Assembly (NCBI GenBank): GCA_038211505.1
Contig: JBBQVO010000207.1
Location: forward strand, 1 to 5,534
Source of the DNA: JBBQVO01 sp038211505
GTDB taxonomy: Bacteria > Chloroflexota > Dehalococcoidia > DSTF01 > JACRBR01
Direction: 5' to 3'
Length of the DNA: 5,534 nucleotides
Every line of letters begins with the position of its first letter. The first letter of the stretch is position 1. Below are positions 4,883 through 5,534 of this stretch, in pieces. The notes beneath the pieces were generated by a model. It worked only from the letters and a program-made list of their open reading frames with translations. It did not search any database and was not told the DNA's origin. The translations under genes and the position numbers were made by a program.

Positions 4883-5534
4883 TCAGTCGACCAGGGCGTA
4901 CGTCCCGCGCGAGTCATGCCGTCGTACCGCGGGCATGACGCGGTCCGCGAAGGCAATGGCGAAGTCCTCAACATCCGCTGCGCCTTCAGTTGTCCCCGCC
5001 TTGGCACCCGACGGGAAGGGCCACATCACGGCCTCACCCACCCCAAGCTCCTCGAGCGCGACGAGGCGCTCGGCCACCTGTTCGGCGGTCCCAACGACCG
5101 ACAAGGCGTCGATCACACCGCGCGGGATCAGTCGCCGGAGCTCGGCCATCACGTCGGGCGACCAGGCATCTGGCGCATCGCGCATAAAAGCCCGGAACTC
5201 GTCCGGGAGGTCGTCGGTCAGTTCATCGAGAACGGGCGTAATGATCGCTCGGCTGCTCCAGAGCGCGTGGCTCACACCGCGGCGAATGCCCTCGGGGACG
5301 GGGTCGTCCTCGCGATCGAGTATCGAGACGTATAGCCAGCTCGCGAGAGCAATGTCGTCCCATGTGCGGCCCGCCTTGTCGAGACCGGTCTGAATGTGGG
5401 CCTTGCAGTAATCGATCCCCCACTTCGTCGCGAAGCTGCCCATCAGGACGCCGTCGGCGAGCTCGCCCGCAGTCCGCAGCACGTGGACACCGCGTGAGGC
5501 GATCCAAATCGTGGGCCTAAACGCGGGATCGAGC
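4883..5534 (-). CDS. LLM-class flavin-dependent oxidoreductase, C-terminal part, runs off right edge
   Basis: The frame enters at the right edge (first whole codon ends at 5533) and stops at TGA 4885-4883, giving 216 C-terminal residues. The segment RPTIWIASRGVHVLRTAGELADGVLMGSF, near residues 6-34 of the visible part, is the family's typical beta-strand plus AGxxADG motif. It is followed by a helix and KAGRTWDDI, as in F420- or FMN-dependent luciferase-like monooxygenases and methylene-tetrahydromethanopterin reductase-like proteins. Near the C-terminus, VVGTAEQVAERLVALEELGVGEAV matches the family's GTPEEVAERL region. The protein is a cytosolic TIM-barrel oxidoreductase. Whether it uses F420 or FMN, and whether it is a dehydrogenase or a monooxygenase, cannot be told without the N-terminal half. 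The GTG at 5482 is not the start, because homology continues upstream of it. It is the first visible gene of a minus-strand series and lies 142 bases before the MmgE/PrpD gene. Confidence 0.9.
   Translation of the reverse strand, partial: LDPAFRPTIWIASRGVHVLRTAGELADGVLMGSFATKWGIDYCKAHIQTGLDKAGRTWDDIALASWLYVSILDREDDPVPEGIRRGVSHALWSSRAIITPVLDELTDDLPDEFRAFMRDAPDAWSPDVMAELRRLIPRGVIDALSVVGTAEQVAERLVALEELGVGEAVMWPFPSGAKAGTTEGAADVEDFAIAFADRVMPAVRRHDSRGTYALVD

Noticed and set aside
4096..4938. A 280-codon open frame on the plus strand opposite the MmgE/PrpD gene
   Set aside because: It is an antisense shadow with no family features, running across the gap into the LLM gene.
4741..5007. An 89-residue upstream extension of the MmgE/PrpD reading frame
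   Set aside because: It overlaps the LLM gene in another frame on the same strand, does not resemble the family's N-terminus, and the ATG at 4740 has a good ribosome site.
1..5534. CRISPR array, tRNA, insertion sequence or attachment site
   Set aside because: No spaced direct repeats, cloverleaf-like sequence, transposase or terminal inverted repeats were seen. The only repeats are the short hexamer array, the 11-mer pair and the intergenic hairpin.

Overview
The window is GC-rich bacterial DNA, densely coding, with five protein genes and no sign of insertion sequences, CRISPR arrays, tRNA or rRNA. Several traits fit a high-GC Gram-positive (actinobacterial) or Chloroflexi-like soil or water bacterium: GC-rich codons, GTG/TTG start candidates, a TAnnnT-type -10 box set just before an ATG with no ribosome binding site, and an LLM (luciferase-like monooxygenase family) flavin oxidoreductase. 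The sequence alone does not settle the phylum. All five genes are of catabolic type (CoA transfer, aldehyde oxidation, decarboxylation, MmgE/PrpD-type lyase or hydratase, flavin-dependent oxidoreduction), so this looks like part of an accessory degradation cluster.

Layout: positions 1-625 (minus) hold the first 208 codons of a class III (CaiB/BaiF) CoA-transferase that runs off the left edge. Positions 626 to about 725 are a divergent control region with a consensus TTGACA box and a cluster of GTTG/CAAC half-sites. Positions 671-2185 (plus) encode a complete NAD(P)-dependent aldehyde dehydrogenase with all catalytic residues. Its stop codon lies in a tandem hexamer repeat (2182-2211), followed by a long hairpin (2219-2262) that separates it from the convergent operon. 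On the minus strand, transcribed from right to left, come an LLM-class flavin oxidoreductase (4883 to beyond 5534, C-terminal 216 residues), an MmgE/PrpD family protein (3292-4740) and a 4,5-dihydroxyphthalate decarboxylase-like protein (2253-3233). Gaps are 142 and 58 bases.

How the genes may work together (inference): the three minus-strand genes read as one transcription unit or two closely placed ones, acting on an oxygenated or carboxylated substrate. The CoA-transferase and aldehyde dehydrogenase share a divergent control region and may activate an acid and oxidise an aldehyde in the same route. The substrate cannot be read from the sequence. The most unusual points are the CoA-transferase's apparent lack of the catalytic aspartate, the stacked in-frame stop codons, the hairpin that includes the last codons of the decarboxylase-like gene, and the unassigned enzyme combination.
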